The notes: generated from the sequence alone by a model not told the origin. 64,000 bases of DNA from CAWEDP01 sp963807925 (GCA_963807925.1 CAWEDP010000004.1:1-64000), one strand, 5' to 3'. Counted from the first letter of the stretch, positions 44,630 through 52,916 are shown. A program made the numbers and translations.

Positions 44630-45616
44630 TCACCTTCTCATGATGAAGCTGCTGTCGAGCGGCGACGCCTCCTGGAGCGCGTCGCGCAGCGCGCGGCCGG
44701 CGTAGTAGACGAACACGTCGTCGAGGGTGGTGCTCTGGACGGCCAGCGAGAGGATGGGCACCTCCGCCCGCGCCGACGCCGCCATCAGCGCCATCGTCGT
44801 GGCAGGGCCGTTCTCGGAGGTGATGCGGAACAGCCCCTCCTCGCCGCTGACCGCCTCGACGTCCGGCAGCGCCCGGAGCGTCTCGGCCCACGTGGGCGGG
44901 GGCGAGGCGAAGCTGACCTCCAGGACGTTGCGCCCGGGAATCGAGGCCTTCAGCTTCATCGGGGAATCGAGCGCCTTGAGCTCCCCGTGATCGACGATGG
45001 CGATGCGATCGCACAGCTTGTCGGCTTCGTCCATGTAGTGCGTCGTGAGGAGGACCGTCAGGTCGCGATCGGCCTTGATCCGGCGCAGCATCTCCCAGAC
45101 GGCCACGCGCGACACGGGATCGAGGCCGGTGGTCGGTTCGTCCAGGAAGAAGACGCGCGGCTCGTGGACCAGGCCGCGCGCAATCTCGACGCGCCGCCGC
45201 ATGCCGCCGGACAGGTTCTTGACCTGTTTGTCGGCCCACTGCGCGAGCTCGACCGCCTCCAGCAGTTCGTGGATGAGGCGCGTGCGCTTGTCGCGCGGCA
45301 CGCTGTACAGCTTGGCGTAGATCAGCAGGTTTTCCTCGACGCTCAGCTCGAGATCGCTCGTCATCGCCTGGGGGATCACGCCGATGACCTTGCGCACCTC
45401 GTCGGCCTGCGTGACGATGCTGAAGCCGCCCACGGTCGCCGAGCCGGAACTCGGCGGCAGCAGCGTCGTGAGCATCCGGATGAGGGTCGACTTGCCGGCG
45501 CCGTTCGGGCCAAGCAGCCCGAAGATCTCACCTTGCTCCACGGCGAAGGTGACGCCGTTGACGGCGGTGAACTCGCCGAACCTCTTGACGATCTGCCGGA
45601 CGTCGATGGCTTTCAT
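44630..45616 (-). CDS. ABC transporter ATP-binding protein (YbhF-like)
   Basis: This 328-residue ATPase has Walker A GPNGAGKST at 36-44, signature LSGGMRRRVEIARG, Walker B VFFLDEPTTGLDP and the H-loop TTHYMDEADKL. The C-terminal 100 residues form the regulatory domain common in drug-efflux ABC-2 ATPases. It is 13-14 codons short of no known domain, so complete. It lies between HlyD and permease genes with tight spacing to the latter and powers the exporter encoded by the operon. Confidence 0.93.
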   Translation of the reverse strand: MKAIDVRQIVKRFGEFTAVNGVTFAVEQGEIFGLLGPNGAGKSTLIRMLTTLLPPSSGSATVGGFSIVTQADEVRKVIGVIPQAMTSDLELSVEENLLIYAKLYSVPRDKRTRLIHELLEAVELAQWADKQVKNLSGGMRRRVEIARGLVHEPRVFFLDEPTTGLDPVSRVAVWEMLRRIKADRDLTVLLTTHYMDEADKLCDRIAIVDHGELKALDSPMKLKASIPGRNVLEVSFASPPPTWAETLRALPDVEAVSGEEGLFRITSENGPATTMALMAASARAEVPILSLAVQSTTLDDVFVYYAGRALRDALQEASPLDSSFIMRR

Positions 45617-45651
45617 CGGATCAGGCCAGAGCGGACACGACCGCCGTTCAG

Positions 45652-45669
45652 GTCCGGCTGAAGCCGGAC
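45652..45669 (+). repeat. REP-like palindromic repeat
   Basis: GTCCGGCTGAAGCCGGAC with the ACTACG flank shared with 20787-20810. It lies in the gap between HlyD and ATPase genes of one operon. Confidence 0.85.
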
Positions 45670-45718
45670 ACTACGACTTCTGCTCACGCTACGAATTCTC
45701 CTCACGCACCCGCACCGT

Positions 45719-45780
45719 ACACCCTGCAGTCGGCACCCTGCACCCTGGACGCTGCACCTGCACTGCGCCCTCTGCACTGT
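45719..45780 (+). repeat. C-rich imperfect short repeat
   Basis: Several near-copies of CACCCTGCA and CTGCAC in succession (for example 45719-45727 and 45733-45745). No open frame of note. It and the palindrome to its left fill the 168-base gap inside the operon and may form RNA structure. Confidence 0.4.
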
Positions 45781-45784
45781 GGCC

Positions 45785-46831
45785 TTATCTGACCGGCAAC
45801 AAGACGTACGCCGACATGCCGACCGCGAGGCGACGATCCCGGTTGTCGGCGCGCAGGCGGATCTCGAACGTCTTGATGTCGCGCTTCGTGCGGCTGACAT
45901 CGCGCTGGGTGGCGAAGCTGGCGTCGACGCCGCGGTAGAAGACCTGCGCCATCCGCTCGTCGCCCGACGGCAGCCGCACGGTGAGCGTCTCGCCGATGCG
46001 GACCCGGTCGATGTAGGTCTCCTCGACATCGGCGCGGATCCACAGGTCGTCGGGATCGATCAGCGTGACCACCGCCTGCCCCGCCGTCACGACCTCTCCG
46101 ATGCGGACGGCGCGGACGTCGATGATGCCGTCGATCGGGGCGCGCACCTCCGTGTAGGCGAGGCGGACGTCGGCTTTCGCGCGCTGCGCGTTGGCGGCCT
46201 GCTGCTGGTGCTCGGTCGTCTGCAGCTGGCTGCGCCGCACGGTCACCTGCTCGGCGTTGGAGCGCGCCAGCGCCACCGTCGCACGCTGCGCCTCCACCTG
46301 CTTGGCGAGCGAGGCGACCCGCGCCCGGGCGCCGTCGTAGGCGGTGCGCGCCTGGTCGAACTCCTCCTGGGAGGTGACGCCCTCGGCGGTCACCTTCTGC
46401 AGCCGTTCGTAACTGAGCCGCGATTTCTCGAGATCCGCTTCGGCCATCGTCTGCTGCGACTGCGCGGCTGCCAGGTTCGCCTCGGCCTGGCCGATCTGGT
46501 CCTCGGTCTGCCGCTGCTGGAACCGCAGCGCCGCTTCGCTTTCCCGGACCTGCGACGACGCGCTTTCGGCGCTGTGGGCGTAGAAGGCGCTCTCCTCACG
46601 CAGCTCGTCGGGATTGATGACGGCCAGCAGCTGCCCCTTGTGCACGAGGTCGCCTTCCTCGACCGACAGCTGCGCAATCGCCCCGCCGATCCGGGGGCTG
46701 ACCACGACGTCATTGGTGGTGACGATGCCGGTGAGGACCAGGACGGCCGGAGGGCGGCTGAAGTAGTAGTAGGCGCCGCCGAGGGCCGCGGCGACGAGGA
46801 GCAGCACGAGGAGGCGGCGCGCGCGCTTCAT
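45785..46831 (-). CDS. HlyD-family membrane fusion protein (YbhG-like)
   Basis: This 348-residue periplasmic adaptor has an N-terminal anchor (RRLLVLLLVAAALGGAYYYF), a lipoyl half-motif (VLTGIVTTNDVVVSPRIGGA), a long coiled-coil hairpin (about residues 80-210) and the second lipoyl half with TEVRAPIDGIIDVRAVRIGE. It bridges the ABC exporter to an outer-membrane duct not found here. Its ATG at 46831 is the edge of the 31-bp palindrome, so the mRNA is leaderless or almost so. Confidence 0.92.
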   Translation of the reverse strand: MKRARRLLVLLLVAAALGGAYYYFSRPPAVLVLTGIVTTNDVVVSPRIGGAIAQLSVEEGDLVHKGQLLAVINPDELREESAFYAHSAESASSQVRESEAALRFQQRQTEDQIGQAEANLAAAQSQQTMAEADLEKSRLSYERLQKVTAEGVTSQEEFDQARTAYDGARARVASLAKQVEAQRATVALARSNAEQVTVRRSQLQTTEHQQQAANAQRAKADVRLAYTEVRAPIDGIIDVRAVRIGEVVTAGQAVVTLIDPDDLWIRADVEETYIDRVRIGETLTVRLPSGDERMAQVFYRGVDASFATQRDVSRTKRDIKTFEIRLRADNRDRRLAVGMSAYVLLPVR

Positions 46832-46868
46832 TCAAACAGTTGTATAAAACAACTGTTTGAAAAGTCAA
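46831..46868 (-). promoter_or_regulatory. Promoter and 31-bp palindromic operator of the efflux operon
   Basis: TTCAAACAGTTGT (46831-46843) and ACAACTGTTTGAA (46849-46861) are perfect 13-base arms around a 5-base centre. On the minus strand, TTGACT (46868-46863) and TATACA (46846-46841), 16 bases apart, make a sigma70-type promoter. The -10 box lies inside the palindrome, and the start codon follows by nine bases. Binding by the TetR/CecR protein of the same operon would block RNA polymerase directly. Binding is inferred. Confidence 0.8.
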
Positions 46869-47521
46869 CGCGCCTGCGCGAGCGACGTCGCGAGCCCATT
46901 CCGGAGCGCGCGATACGAATCCCGGAGCAGCGCCCCGATGGCCGACCAGTCGGGCCGGTCGGCGGTTCCGTCGCGCAGCGCCGCCGCCTCGGCGCGCAGC
47001 CGCCCCGCCGCCAGAACCCGATCGATCGACGTCTCGTACAGCAGGGCGTATTCCTCCGCAATGAGCTGCCCCACCTGCTCCGGGTCGTCGCGACCCGGCG
47101 TGCGGCGCGCCACCCACCACGCCAGCTCGGCTCGCGCCACGGCGCGCGGATCGAACCCGGCCCGGTGCCGGCGCGCCGCGGTCGTGTAGACCCGCTCGAG
47201 GTCTGGCAGCACCCGGTCGTAGCCGCCCCGCAGATCGCCGAAGGTCGCCGCCGCCCGCGCGAGGTGGAACCCTTCGACCGTCGCCGTGCTCCACGAATAC
47301 TGGTACTGCTCGCGAAGCATCCTGACCAGCAGCGCGAACAGGCGCAGCCGCTCCTTGGCGTAATAGGCCTGCCACATCCGGAGCTCGAGGTCGCTCGTGC
47401 GATCGGGATCGAACTCCCGGATCGACCGCACCGCCGCCGGGGCTGCCGTGAACTGATAGGCCCCGATGCCGGACAGAAGCGCCGCCACGATAGTCGCCGC
47501 CACGGTCTTCCTGGTCATCAT
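46865..47521 (-). CDS. Membrane-anchored protein of unknown function
   Basis: This 218-residue protein has an N-terminal helix (TVAATIVAALLSGIGAYQFT) and a helical rest rich in Arg and Ala (VRSIREFDPDRTSDLELRMW, AYYAKERLRLFALLVRMLRE). I do not recognise it. The stop overlaps the promoter of the efflux operon. ATG 47521 was preferred; GTG 47545 is possible. It diverges from the ribbon-helix-helix gene at 47669. Confidence 0.6.
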   Translation of the reverse strand: MMTRKTVAATIVAALLSGIGAYQFTAAPAAVRSIREFDPDRTSDLELRMWQAYYAKERLRLFALLVRMLREQYQYSWSTATVEGFHLARAAATFGDLRGGYDRVLPDLERVYTTAARRHRAGFDPRAVARAELAWWVARRTPGRDDPEQVGQLIAEEYALLYETSIDRVLAAGRLRAEAAALRDGTADRPDWSAIGALLRDSYRALRNGLATSLAQAR

Positions 47522-47631
47522 CGACTCGCGTTGCGACCGAGTCACCGCTGATTACGGATCGGCGCGCCGGTTGGATGTCGACCTGAGCGGTGTCGGGCCG
47601 AAAGGCGCGGTTGCAGCACCAACGAATGTGT

Positions 47632-47660
47632 TTGTGGTAGCAACAATCACCCGCTATAAT
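47632..47660 (+). promoter_or_regulatory. Sigma70-like promoter of a near-leaderless gene
   Basis: TTGTGG (47632-47637), a 17-base spacer and TATAAT (47655-47660). The GTG start at 47669 is eight bases after the -10 box, so no 5' leader is possible. Confidence 0.65.
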
Positions 47661-47668
47661 CGCGCGCC

Positions 47669-47965
47669 GTGCCGATCAAGCGGCGTGCGCCCTCGAAGAA
47701 GCACACGCCCTCCCGGGGACGCCCGCCCGTGCACACCGAGTCGTGGTCAAAGGTCTCGGTGGTGCTCTTCGATCGCCAGGTCGCGCATCTCGATCGCGTG
47801 TCCACCGAGATCCGCGTCAAGAGCGGCAGGGCCCTCAATCGCGCCGAGCTCATCCGGGCGCTGATCGATGCGCTGATCGACAGCGGGATGGATATCACCG
47901 CGGCCTCCTCGGAAGCCGACCTTCGCGGACGCATCACGCGCCGTCTCGGTTCCGCCTTCCGCTGA
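47669..47965 (+). CDS. Ribbon-helix-helix domain protein
   Basis: This 98-residue protein has a basic N terminus (PIKRRAPSKKHTPSRGRP) and a ribbon-helix-helix-like core (SKVSVVLFDRQVAHLDRVST, ALNRAELIRALIDALIDSG), as in CopG/Arc-type regulators. The start is GTG 47669, right after TATAAT, without Shine-Dalgarno site. It may be a transcription factor or an antitoxin; no toxin gene is adjacent. The gene converges with the MFS gene at 47980. Confidence 0.7.
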   Translation: MPIKRRAPSKKHTPSRGRPPVHTESWSKVSVVLFDRQVAHLDRVSTEIRVKSGRALNRAELIRALIDALIDSGMDITAASSEADLRGRITRRLGSAFR

Positions 47966-47979
47966 CCCGCCTCGCCCGC

Positions 47980-49152
47980 TCAGAGCGGCGACGGGGCCGC
48001 CGATTCCGGATCGGCGAGCTGGAATCCGGCGCTCAGGATGAGCGTCAGCAGCAGGAACGCGGCTGCCGACACGAACGGCGTCCCCTCGCCGAATCGCTGC
48101 AGCGCCGCATTGCCCCAGACCGGCCCCACCGTCCGCCCGAGACTCTCGACGGCGCTCGCCGCGCCCTGCACGCGTCCCTGCTCCTCGTCCCGGGCGGTCT
48201 TGCTCACCAGGCTCGAGACCGTCGGGTGCCCGAAGCCAATCCCGAGCGCCAGCGGCACGAGCATCACCGCGAACGGCGTCACCGAGTGGGTGAACGCCGC
48301 GCCCACCAGGCCGATCATCGAACACACCAGCCCGAGCATGAAGGTCGGCTTGTCTCCCAGCCGATGGACGACGGGGCGGATGAACCCGCCCTGAACGATG
48401 GCGCCGAGAACGCCGAACCCGCTGAAGAAGTAGCCGGTCTGCGACGCGTCGAACTGGAACCGGCCGGCCGTGAACAGCGCGAACGTCGTCTGAAACATGG
48501 CGAAGGCGAACCAGTACAAGAAATCGATGGCGAGCACCCGTCCGAGGTGCGGCCGCCGCAGCAACTGCGGGAGGTTGCGGAACGGCATTCCGGTTCCTGC
48601 CTGGGCCCGGTGCACGGTTTCGGGCAGCCAGAACCAGGCGACGGCGGTCGCGACGAGAGTGAGCGCGGCCGCCGCCCAGATGGGCGCCGTGTAGCTGACC
48701 CGCGCCAGGATCCCGCTCAATGCCGGGCCGAAGATGAAGCCCAATCCGAATGCCGCGCCGATCAGCCCGTACGCGCGCGCCCGGTCCTTCGGCTCGGTGA
48801 CGTCGGCGACGTAGGCGCGCGCGGTCGAAATATTGCCGCCCGACAGCCCGTCCACCATCCTCGCGACGAACAGCATCGTCACGCTATGGGCGATCGCCAG
48901 CAGCACGAAACTGACCACGGTGCCGATCAGGCTGAAGATCAGCACCGGTCGCCGGCCGAAGCGGTCGGACCAGTCCCCGAGCACCGGCGCCGCCACGAGC
49001 TGGCAGATCGAGTAGATCGCGAACAGCAGGCCGATGACGATGGGGGACGCGCCGAAGGTCTCGGCATAGAACGGCAGCAGGGGAATGATGATGCCGAACC
49101 CGATCAGGTTGACGAAGATCGTGAGAAAGATGACCAGCAGTGGACGAGTCAT
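47980..49152 (-). CDS. MFS efflux transporter (TetA-like)
   Basis: This 390-residue 12-helix transporter carries the signature between helices 2 and 3 (GDWSDRFGRRPVLIF) and another in the second half, as in the DHA1/TetA group. GFGIIIPLLPFYAETFG and GLSGGNISTARAYVADVT are the group's marks. ATG 49152 gives a correct first helix. It exports small hydrophobic compounds by proton antiport; substrate unknown. Convergent with the ribbon-helix-helix gene and 81 bases after the M28 peptidase gene. Confidence 0.92.
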   Translation of the reverse strand: MTRPLLVIFLTIFVNLIGFGIIIPLLPFYAETFGASPIVIGLLFAIYSICQLVAAPVLGDWSDRFGRRPVLIFSLIGTVVSFVLLAIAHSVTMLFVARMVDGLSGGNISTARAYVADVTEPKDRARAYGLIGAAFGLGFIFGPALSGILARVSYTAPIWAAAALTLVATAVAWFWLPETVHRAQAGTGMPFRNLPQLLRRPHLGRVLAIDFLYWFAFAMFQTTFALFTAGRFQFDASQTGYFFSGFGVLGAIVQGGFIRPVVHRLGDKPTFMLGLVCSMIGLVGAAFTHSVTPFAVMLVPLALGIGFGHPTVSSLVSKTARDEEQGRVQGAASAVESLGRTVGPVWGNAALQRFGEGTPFVSAAAFLLLTLILSAGFQLADPESAAPSPL

Positions 49153-49233
49153 GGACGGGGGCCGCTCACAGGAAATTGTAGGTTGAAGATGGACGATCCC
49201 CCGGCGGGCGGGGAACACCCCGGGGCGGTCACG

Positions 49234-50961
49234 CTAGCGCGCGTCGGCCGTCGCCTTCCCGGCGCGCGCACCGCGATTGTCGCGAACGAGCGCGTGATCC
49301 AGGTTGGCCGCCCTCAATCCCGTTTCGTAGACGAGCTCGGTGACTCGGGCGAGCTTGTCGAAGTCGATCCGGGAGACCTCGTCCGTGTTCGCGTGGTAAT
49401 CGGGGTGCAGTCCCGTCGTGAAGAAGATCACCGGGATGCCCCTGGTCGCGTAGCTGTAGTGATCGCTCCGCGTGTAGAGCGACTCGCCATCGCTCGGGTC
49501 GTTGAACTCGTAATCGAGCGTCAGCGGTCTCGGCAGCGCGGCGTTCGCAGCGCGACTGACGTCGTGCAGCTCGCTGCTGATCCGATCCGACCCCACCAGG
49601 TAGACGGTGTTCTCCTCGCTCGCCTTGTTGTCGCGATTGCGGCCGATCATGTCGATGTTCAGCTGCGCGACGACGCGATCGAGCGGCACGGTCGGATGGT
49701 CGACGAAGTACAGCGATCCGTACCGGCCCGCCTCTTCGCCGGTATGCCACACGAACAGCAGCGACCGCTTCGGCCGGGGCCCTGTCGCGAAGGCGTGCGC
49801 GAGCGCCATCAACCCCACCGTCCCCGACCCGTCATCGTCGGCGCCGTTCCAGATGCGATCGTCGGCCGCCCCGGGCGTGACGCGGCCGGGCGTCCGCGGC
49901 CGGCGGTCGCTCCTGTCGGCGGTCGCCGCGCCCTCGGCATAACCGACGTGATCGTAGTGGGCGCCGAACGCGACGTAGGATTCGCGCAGCACGGGATCGG
50001 ATCCCTCGACCACCGCGACCACGTTGTGCGTGAGCTGCGTGCGAACGACCTCGTAGTCGACGTCCACGTTGAAGGTCAGCTTTACGTCGTCGAGCGTGAA
50101 CGACGGCAGCGGCTCGCGCGCCGCGGCCCGGCGCTTCAGATCGTCGTACTGCGTGCGCCCGCGGCTGAACAGGAACTCGAAAAATCCGTCGGTCGCGCGA
50201 ATCGTCGGCGGGATCGGTTTGTCGAGGCGCTCGGTCGTCGTGAAGTCGGGCGCCGGCGCACCGCTGCCGCGTCCGCCGGGGGTGGGCGCGAGCGACCCGC
50301 CCCCTCCGCCCCGTCGGCCGGCGGGCGGCTCCGGACCGATGCTCGCCGCCGCATGTTCCTCCTCCACCGCGTGGCGGCTGCGCTGATTGAGCAGCAGGCG
50401 GTACTTCTGGCCGTCGACGTCCTTCGGGCCGTCGGCTCCCAGCCAGACGACGACGGCGTCCTTCAGATCCCGGCCGGCCAGGTCGCGGTGGCCCGACGCC
50501 GGCAGATCGAGGCCATATCCGACGAACTCGACGCGACTGACCGTGACGCGCCGCTTCGTCCCGGCGTTGCGCGGGAAGGCGATGCCCTCCCCGTCGGCAA
50601 ACGTCCTGGTCTCGTCGCCGATCTGCACCGTCACCGACGATCGGCTGCGCGCCCTCACGCCCTCGACGCGGACCGTCTGCAGATAGGATCCCGAATCGCC
50701 GGCCGGCGTCACCCCCCATGACCGCAGGTGATCGCTGATGTACCCGGCGGCCAGCCCGAGGCCTTCGCTGAACACGGCGCGGCCCTGCAGTTGGTCCGAC
50801 GCCACGTAGGCCAGCCAGTCCCTCAGGTCGGAAACCGCAATCGCCGCGCGGCCGCCGGCAGCCGCGGCCGTCCACCCGGCCGAAACGGTGAACACGAGCA
50901 CCGCCGCGGTCCGCAGGCGCCGGACGCGAAAGGCTCCGAAACCTTTGAAACGATGGATCAT
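49234..50961 (-). CDS. Secreted M28 family zinc aminopeptidase
   Basis: This 575-residue protein has a signal (AVLVFTVSAGWTAAAAGG), a PA-domain-like insert and an M28 catalytic domain. Zinc ligands are His in GAHYDHVGY, Asp in NGADDDGSGTVG, Glu in HTGEEAG, Asp in LNIDMIGR and His in HPDYHANTDEVS. A Gly/Pro-rich loop (RRGGGGGSLAPTPGGRGS) interrupts the first part. It cleaves peptides from the N terminus outside the cytoplasm. A TATAGT box lies 14 bases before the ATG on the minus strand. Confidence 0.92.
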   Translation of the reverse strand: MIHRFKGFGAFRVRRLRTAAVLVFTVSAGWTAAAAGGRAAIAVSDLRDWLAYVASDQLQGRAVFSEGLGLAAGYISDHLRSWGVTPAGDSGSYLQTVRVEGVRARSRSSVTVQIGDETRTFADGEGIAFPRNAGTKRRVTVSRVEFVGYGLDLPASGHRDLAGRDLKDAVVVWLGADGPKDVDGQKYRLLLNQRSRHAVEEEHAAASIGPEPPAGRRGGGGGSLAPTPGGRGSGAPAPDFTTTERLDKPIPPTIRATDGFFEFLFSRGRTQYDDLKRRAAAREPLPSFTLDDVKLTFNVDVDYEVVRTQLTHNVVAVVEGSDPVLRESYVAFGAHYDHVGYAEGAATADRSDRRPRTPGRVTPGAADDRIWNGADDDGSGTVGLMALAHAFATGPRPKRSLLFVWHTGEEAGRYGSLYFVDHPTVPLDRVVAQLNIDMIGRNRDNKASEENTVYLVGSDRISSELHDVSRAANAALPRPLTLDYEFNDPSDGESLYTRSDHYSYATRGIPVIFFTTGLHPDYHANTDEVSRIDFDKLARVTELVYETGLRAANLDHALVRDNRGARAGKATADAR

Positions 50962-51134
50962 GGGTCTCAGCGCCTACTATAGCCGCTCTCCGCTTGCGAT
51001 GATCCGCGACTTCGGGTAAGGTTTTCGACGGGATCGGCTGTCCGCGTGTCAGCGCCTCAGAATTGCTTGCGGTTTCCTGCCTGTTTTGATTATTCCTTTG
51101 TGTGCCCGCCGTCCATTTCCTAGGGGAGATCTGA

Positions 51135-51740
51135 TTGGCTGTTCGCCTCTTCGTCGGGAACCTGTCGTACAGCACGACCGAAGCCGACCTGCGCGCGTAT
51201 TTCGGTGCCGTCGCTCCGCCCTCGCACGTCGTGCTGCCCGTCGATCGCGACACCGGCCGGCCGCGTGGTTTCGCGTTCGTGGAATTTCCCGATCGCGCGC
51301 AGGCCGAACAGGCGATTCAGAAGTTCCACGGTCAGGTCTTCAACGGCCGTCCCCTGTCGGTCAGCGAAGCGCGCGCGCGTGAGGATCGCGGACCAGGTGG
51401 TCCGCGGCCGGGCGGCCCTGCAGGGCCGCGCCCCGGCGGCTTCGGCGCTCCGCGGCCAGGCGGGTTTGGCGGACCGAGACCCGGCGGGTTCGCCCCGCGC
51501 CCGTTCGATCCGGCTGGCGCCCCCGGCGCGCCGGCGCGCAACCGCAACTTCGGCCCCGACGCAAAGCCGCAGCGCGGCAACAAATCGAAAAAGAAGGACG
51601 AGCAGCGCCCGCGCGGCCCGATTCCCGTGAAGACCGACAGCCGCTCCTACTCGCTCGACGACGACTCTCCGGACGAGACGCTGCCGGATTTCGACGATTT
51701 CGCCACGAGCAAGCCACACGACGACGACGACGACACGTAG
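51135..51740 (+). CDS. RNA-binding protein with RRM and Gly-rich tail
   Basis: This 201-residue protein has one RNA-recognition motif: RNP2 LFVGNL (5-10) and RNP1 RGFAFVEF (44-51). A disordered region with repeated PGGFG/PRPGG units and a Ser/Asp-rich C-terminal tail follow, like plant and cyanobacterial glycine-rich RNA-binding proteins. TTG 51135 follows AGGGGAG at a good distance. Cold-response or RNA-chaperone roles are known for such proteins, but this one's targets are unknown. Confidence 0.92.
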   Translation: MAVRLFVGNLSYSTTEADLRAYFGAVAPPSHVVLPVDRDTGRPRGFAFVEFPDRAQAEQAIQKFHGQVFNGRPLSVSEARAREDRGPGGPRPGGPAGPRPGGFGAPRPGGFGGPRPGGFAPRPFDPAGAPGAPARNRNFGPDAKPQRGNKSKKKDEQRPRGPIPVKTDSRSYSLDDDSPDETLPDFDDFATSKPHDDDDDT

Positions 51741-51761
51741 CGCCGGGACTGCCGCGCATCG

Positions 51762-51781
51762 TTCCTCCTGAAGGCGGAACG
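51762..51781 (+). terminator. Weak hairpin after the RRM gene
   Basis: CGTTCCTCC and GGCGGAACG form a 9-base stem with one mismatch and a TGAA loop, 22 bases past the stop of the RRM gene. No T tract. Confidence 0.3.
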
Positions 51782-51816
51782 TGCCGGCGAGATCAGAATC
51801 CTCCCGTGCGCGTCAC

Positions 51817-51975
51817 CTACAACGCCAGGCCGCCCGGCACTCTCGCCGGCACGAGCGTCCACACGTCCCGCCCGTCGGCGGTGACGGTTCGGCCGCTGAT
51901 TGCTCCGAGTGCCGCGCCGAACGCGACGTCGCTCAGGTAATGGCGGTTGTCGTGCAATCGCGAGGCGGCGACATA
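51817..51975 (-). pseudogene. PAP2-type phosphatase C-terminal remnant
   Basis: On the minus strand, YYVAASRLHDNRHYLSDVAF and GAALGAISGRTVTA match the last conserved motif (SR-x-[HDN]-x-x-H-x-x-D) of PAP2/acid phosphatases: SRLHDNRHYLSD has the Arg, His and Asp. A stop follows at 51817. The first two motifs and the N-terminal part are missing, cut off at the start of the DnaA-domain gene at 51999. Not expected to be functional. Confidence 0.7.
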
Positions 51976-51998
51976 GTACCTGGTCCAAGAAGGATGCC

Positions 51999-52268
51999 AT
52001 GAGCGTGTGGGATGAGGTGCTTCAGGTCGTGCGCACGCGCGTCGACACGGAGGACTATCGACGCTGGTTCGGCGTCACGAGCTACGCCTCCGACTCCGGC
52101 GATCAGATTACCGTGTGGGTACCCAGTGAAGCGATCCGACGCCACCTCGAGACGCACTTCGGCGACCAGATTCGACGAGCGCTCGCAGGGCTCGGGCGAG
52201 CCGGAACGCACGTGCGGTTCGCCGTCGCCGGGTTCGGCGACGAAGAGGAGGACGAGGAGGCCGATTAG
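51999..52268 (+). CDS. Free-standing DnaA domain I-like protein
   Basis: This 89-residue protein aligns with the N-terminal protein-interaction domain of DnaA: VWDEVLQVVRTRVDTEDYRR, WFGVTSY, ITVWVPSEAIRRHLETHFGD, and ends in an acidic tail (GDEEEDEEAD). The ATPase and DNA-binding domains are absent. AAGGA precedes ATG 51999. In DnaA, domain I contacts DnaB, DiaA and other copies of itself, so this protein could compete for such contacts. It is not near an origin as far as I can see. Confidence 0.8.
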   Translation: MSVWDEVLQVVRTRVDTEDYRRWFGVTSYASDSGDQITVWVPSEAIRRHLETHFGDQIRRALAGLGRAGTHVRFAVAGFGDEEEDEEAD

Positions 52269-52271
52269 CGC

Positions 52272-52916
52272 CTATCGCGATTCGGCATCGTAGACGCGGT
52301 GCAGCATGAGCGGCCGGCGGCCGTTTTCGCTCTGCAGCGTCACGTGCAGCTGGTGGCGTTCAGGATCGACGTAGTAGGTCTCCGTGATCTTCGCGTCGCC
52401 GAGGCCGGTGATCTCGCTCACCAGCTTCTCGCCATCCCACTTCGTCCTGCGCTCGATTTTCGTCGACTCGTCCTTGATCTTCTTGCCGTCAGGCGCCAGG
52501 CGCGTCGTACGCCCGTCCTGGCTCGTGACGATGACGAGCTTCTCGGCCTGGACGATCGTCAGACGCTCGGCCGCCGTCGTCAGATCGCGCATCGCGGTGC
52601 GCACGCGAGCCGCCGCCTCCGGGTCGACGCCCCCGCGGGCGCCGTCGCCGCGGCCGCCCCGGCCGAACCCGCCGCGCCCCCCGCCGAACCCGCCGCCGCG
52701 GAATCCGCCGCCGCTCCGGTCGCGGCGGCCCTGCGAGCCGCCCCCGTCGTTCTCGGCTTGATCCTGCGGCTGATCGCTCAGCTCCTTGTCGAGCGTCCAC
52801 GCGCCCACGATGGACGGGGCCGTCGTCGTCTGCGCGGCCGTCGCAACCCGGCCACCCGCGCCCGGCAGCACGAGCGCACCGGCCAGGGCCGCCGCCTGGC
52901 ACAATCGGAAGGACAT
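52272..52916 (-). CDS. Secreted Gly/Arg-rich protein of unknown function
   Basis: This 214-residue protein has a signal peptide ending ATAAQ, a low-complexity Gly/Arg segment (residues about 62-95: RDRSGGGFRGGGFGGGRGGF) and a beta-rich C-terminal domain (IVQAEKLVIVTSQDGRTTRL, KKIKDESTKIERRTKW, DPERHQLHVTLQSEN). The C-terminal part resembles sensors or lipid-binding folds but no family is clear. It is convergent with the DnaA-domain gene by three bases. Confidence 0.75.
   Translation of the reverse strand: MSFRLCQAAALAGALVLPGAGGRVATAAQTTTAPSIVGAWTLDKELSDQPQDQAENDGGGSQGRRDRSGGGFRGGGFGGGRGGFGRGGRGDGARGGVDPEAAARVRTAMRDLTTAAERLTIVQAEKLVIVTSQDGRTTRLAPDGKKIKDESTKIERRTKWDGEKLVSEITGLGDAKITETYYVDPERHQLHVTLQSENGRRPLMLHRVYDAESR

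Noticed and set aside
47743..50721. Plus-strand open frame of 992 codons
   Set aside because: It is antisense to the MFS and M28 genes and shows the Arg/Gly/His-rich composition of GC-rich shadows.
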